Assembly: GCF_003353055.1 (NCBI RefSeq) | Contig: NZ_QKWJ01000038.1 | Location: 1-62,953, forward strand | Direction: 5' to 3' | From: Cupriavidus lacunae | GTDB lineage: Bacteria > Pseudomonadota > Gammaproteobacteria > Burkholderiales > Burkholderiaceae | DNA length: 62,953 bases | In this document: piece by piece, positions 61,524 through 62,953 of the stretch | How positions within the stretch are numbered: the stretch's first letter is position 1 | How the letters are laid out: the number at the start of each line of letters is the position of its first letter | The notes under the pieces: model-generated | What the model saw: the letters and a program-made list of their open reading frames with translations, nothing else | The model's database searches: none | What the model was told of the DNA's origin: nothing | Made by a program: the position numbers and the translations under genes

Positions 61524-62492
61524 TTACTTGGCCACGCCCAGTTCACGCAGCGAGCCGCCCAGGCGGGCCGATTCGCTGTCGACGAACTTGCCGAACTCGT
61601 CGCCGGTCAGCAGGAACGGGGTCCAGTCGTTCTTCTGCAGCGTGTCCTTCCACGACTTGCTCTCGGTGGCCTTGACCACCGCGTCGATCATGGCCTTGCG
61701 CTGCTCGGCGCTGATGCCGGGCGCGCCGTACACGCCGCGCCAGTTGTAGATCTCGACGTTCACGCCTTGCTCCTTGAGCGTCGGGATATCGGCGGTGCGG
61801 TCCTTGGAGGTCACCGCCAGCGCGCGCATCTTGCCGCTCTTGATGAAGGGCAGGAACTCCGACACGCCGGCAATGCCCACCGTCACGTGGCCGCCCATGA
61901 TCGAGGCCGAGGCTTCGCCGCCGCCCTGGAACGGCACGTAGTTGATCTTCTTGGGATCGACGCCCGATTCCTTGGCGATCAGGCCGGCCAGGATATGGTC
62001 GATCGAACCCTTGGAGCCGCCGCCCCAGCTGACGCTGCCCGGGTTGGCCTTGAGCTGCGTGGTCAGGTCCTTGACCGACTTGATCGGCGAGCTGGCCGGC
62101 ACGGTGATGACCATGGTGTCGGCGAACAGGCGCGCGATCGGGGTGGCGTTCTTCAGCGTGACCGGCGGATGGTTGGTCTCGATCGCGCCCACCATCACCG
62201 CGCCCACCACCATCAGCGCATTGGGGTTGCCCTTGTCGGTGTTGACGAACTGCGTCAGCGCGATGGTGCCGCCGGCGCCGCCCTTGTTGTCGTACGAGGC
62301 GGTCTTGGCCGTCCCCGATGCGATCATCGCGGCGCCCAGCGAGCGGCCGGTCTGGTCGAAGCCGCCGCCCGGATTGGCGCCGATCATGACCTTGACGCTG
62401 TCCAGCGCAAAGGCCGGCGCGGCGGCAAAGGTGGCGGCAACGGCGGCCGATGCCATTACGGCATGGGCCAGGCGGGAATAGGTACGGCGCAT
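61524..62492 (-). CDS. tctC: Tripartite tricarboxylate transporter, periplasmic receptor TctC
   Basis: A 322-residue Bug/TctC receptor with a Sec signal ending AAAPAFALDS. Family pattern: VKVMIGANPGGGFDQTGRSL, DNKGGAGGTIALTQFV, SWGGGSKGSIDHILAG and NYVPFQGGGEASASIMGG. It delivers the substrate to TctAB, whose genes follow. GGAGACC before the ATG at 62492. Unlike the receptor at 25930, this one has its transporter beside it. Likely regulated by the TctDE-type system at 53043-55188. Confidence 0.95.
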   Translation of the reverse strand: MRRTYSRLAHAVMASAAVAATFAAAPAFALDSVKVMIGANPGGGFDQTGRSLGAAMIASGTAKTASYDNKGGAGGTIALTQFVNTDKGNPNALMVVGAVMVGAIETNHPPVTLKNATPIARLFADTMVITVPASSPIKSVKDLTTQLKANPGSVSWGGGSKGSIDHILAGLIAKESGVDPKKINYVPFQGGGEASASIMGGHVTVGIAGVSEFLPFIKSGKMRALAVTSKDRTADIPTLKEQGVNVEIYNWRGVYGAPGISAEQRKAMIDAVVKATESKSWKDTLQKNDWTPFLLTGDEFGKFVDSESARLGGSLRELGVAK

Positions 62493-62815
62493 AGCGGTCT
62501 CCTGGTTGTACCGGGGACGCGCCATGCCAGCCTGCTGGCAGCCGCGCTCCGACCCGGGCGTTCCGGCAGCCACTGCATTGCGGGGGACGGGAAGAGCGGC
62601 CGGAGGCTGCGCGCAAAAGCGCAGTGCCGGTGCTTGTCTCCTGTCCGGCTTGGCGGGGCGTGGCCGGGACTGTTCTTGGACTTTTGGTGAACGTCAGACC
62701 GGAGTTACCGGTCATGTGGCGGATTCTAGGCGGCGGAAACTGTCAAAAGGCTGTCAAAGGGGAGGAGAATGGCTCGGGGTTTACGTGGATGGCGCGCGGG
62801 GATGCCACCGATTCG
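62493..62815. other. Non-coding region upstream of tctC
   Basis: No gene that I can support. It should contain the tctC promoter and, if the TctDE system acts here, its binding sites; no certain -35/-10 pair is visible. A run of G/A-rich sequence lies at 62757-62800. Confidence 0.4.
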
Positions 62816-62835
62816 CTCCCCTCTCCCGCCTGCGC
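62816..62835. repeat. Truncated palindromic C/G-rich repeat (REP-like), copy 6
   Basis: GCTCCCCTCTCCCGCCTGCG matches the first half of the repeat found at 17696 and elsewhere, but the second half (GGAGAGGGG) is missing. The sequence changes abruptly at about 62835, next to the transposase fragment. Confidence 0.6.
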
Positions 62836-62862
62836 TTGCCTTTACCCACAACTTCCGGCGGC

Positions 62863-62953
62863 TTACTCGTTTTTCTGGAAGATCCGATACATTTCGGTGA
62901 TTTCGTGCAAAACGAGGAAGCCGCGCCAGAGGACAGTAGCACCGGGGGGATCG
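62863..62953 (-). mobile_element. Transposase C-terminus, probably IS4 family (runs off window)
   Basis: An open frame enters from the right edge and ends with TAA at 62863. The last 29 residues include DPPGATVLWRGFLVLHE and MYRIFQKNE, similar to the C-terminus of IS4-type transposases with their LWRG..L...Y ending. Only this end is visible. The element's outer end appears to lie near 62835, inside a palindromic repeat. Confidence 0.5.

Overview
The window is high-GC beta-proteobacterial DNA and most likely comes from the origin-proximal part of the main chromosome of a Cupriavidus (Burkholderiaceae) strain. The reasons are the gyrB-dnaN-dnaA / rpmH-rnpA-yidD-yidC-mnmE arrangement around a cluster of DnaA boxes, several Bug-type (TctC) receptors, and tandem DUF2957 lipoproteins, which I know mainly from Burkholderiaceae. 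This assignment is inference from gene content and recalled family signatures. No database search was run.

Left edge (1-7902): an accessory, rearranged segment. It opens with the start of an IS256-type transposase cut by the window edge. Next come a lower-GC two-gene ABC exporter and a nitrilase-superfamily enzyme whose C-terminus runs into a convergent gene. A small membrane protein lies just downstream of a Tlde1/DUF2778-like L,D-transpeptidase-fold protein, giving a candidate toxin/immunity pair. Then follow a YdcF protein, a SWIM zinc-finger protein, a remnant of a second ydcF copy, and a 5' fragment of a group II intron sitting directly behind the gyrB terminator.

Core (7957-21616): gyrB, dnaN and dnaA on the minus strand; an oriC-like region with DnaA boxes; then a strong promoter and rpmH-rnpA-yidD-yidC on the plus strand. 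A methyltransferase, a VOC protein and a CHAD protein separate yidC from mnmE.

Middle (21800-28900): a glycosyltransferase, small envelope proteins, and a minus-strand group of LysR regulator, Bug receptor and aspartoacylase-like hydrolase. A MerR-type regulator is divergent from the LysR gene. Palindromic C/G-rich repeats are scattered here.

Catabolic block (28995-43408): a minus-strand operon with a BVMO-type flavoprotein monooxygenase, an SDR, an alpha/beta hydrolase, a PF10118 protein with a diiron-ligand pattern, and a rubredoxin whose start overlaps the preceding stop. An AraC regulator, a Tat-exported small subunit and a GMC oxidoreductase lie next to it. A TetR regulator, a DUF1571 protein, two paralogous DUF2957 lipoproteins and an OmpW-like porin follow. 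Together they read as an uptake and oxidation route for a hydrophobic compound. A 735-bp imperfect inverted repeat follows.

Right part (44328-62953): an RND efflux operon with a divergent TetR repressor and a promoter/operator; a periplasmic binding protein; a TctD/TctE-like two-component system; and a minus-strand run of a TctCBA tricarboxylate-type transporter, an AbrB-like membrane protein, a thioesterase, a patatin and a glutathione-reductase-like flavoprotein. The right edge ends inside what looks like an IS4-type transposase that interrupts one of the palindromic repeats.
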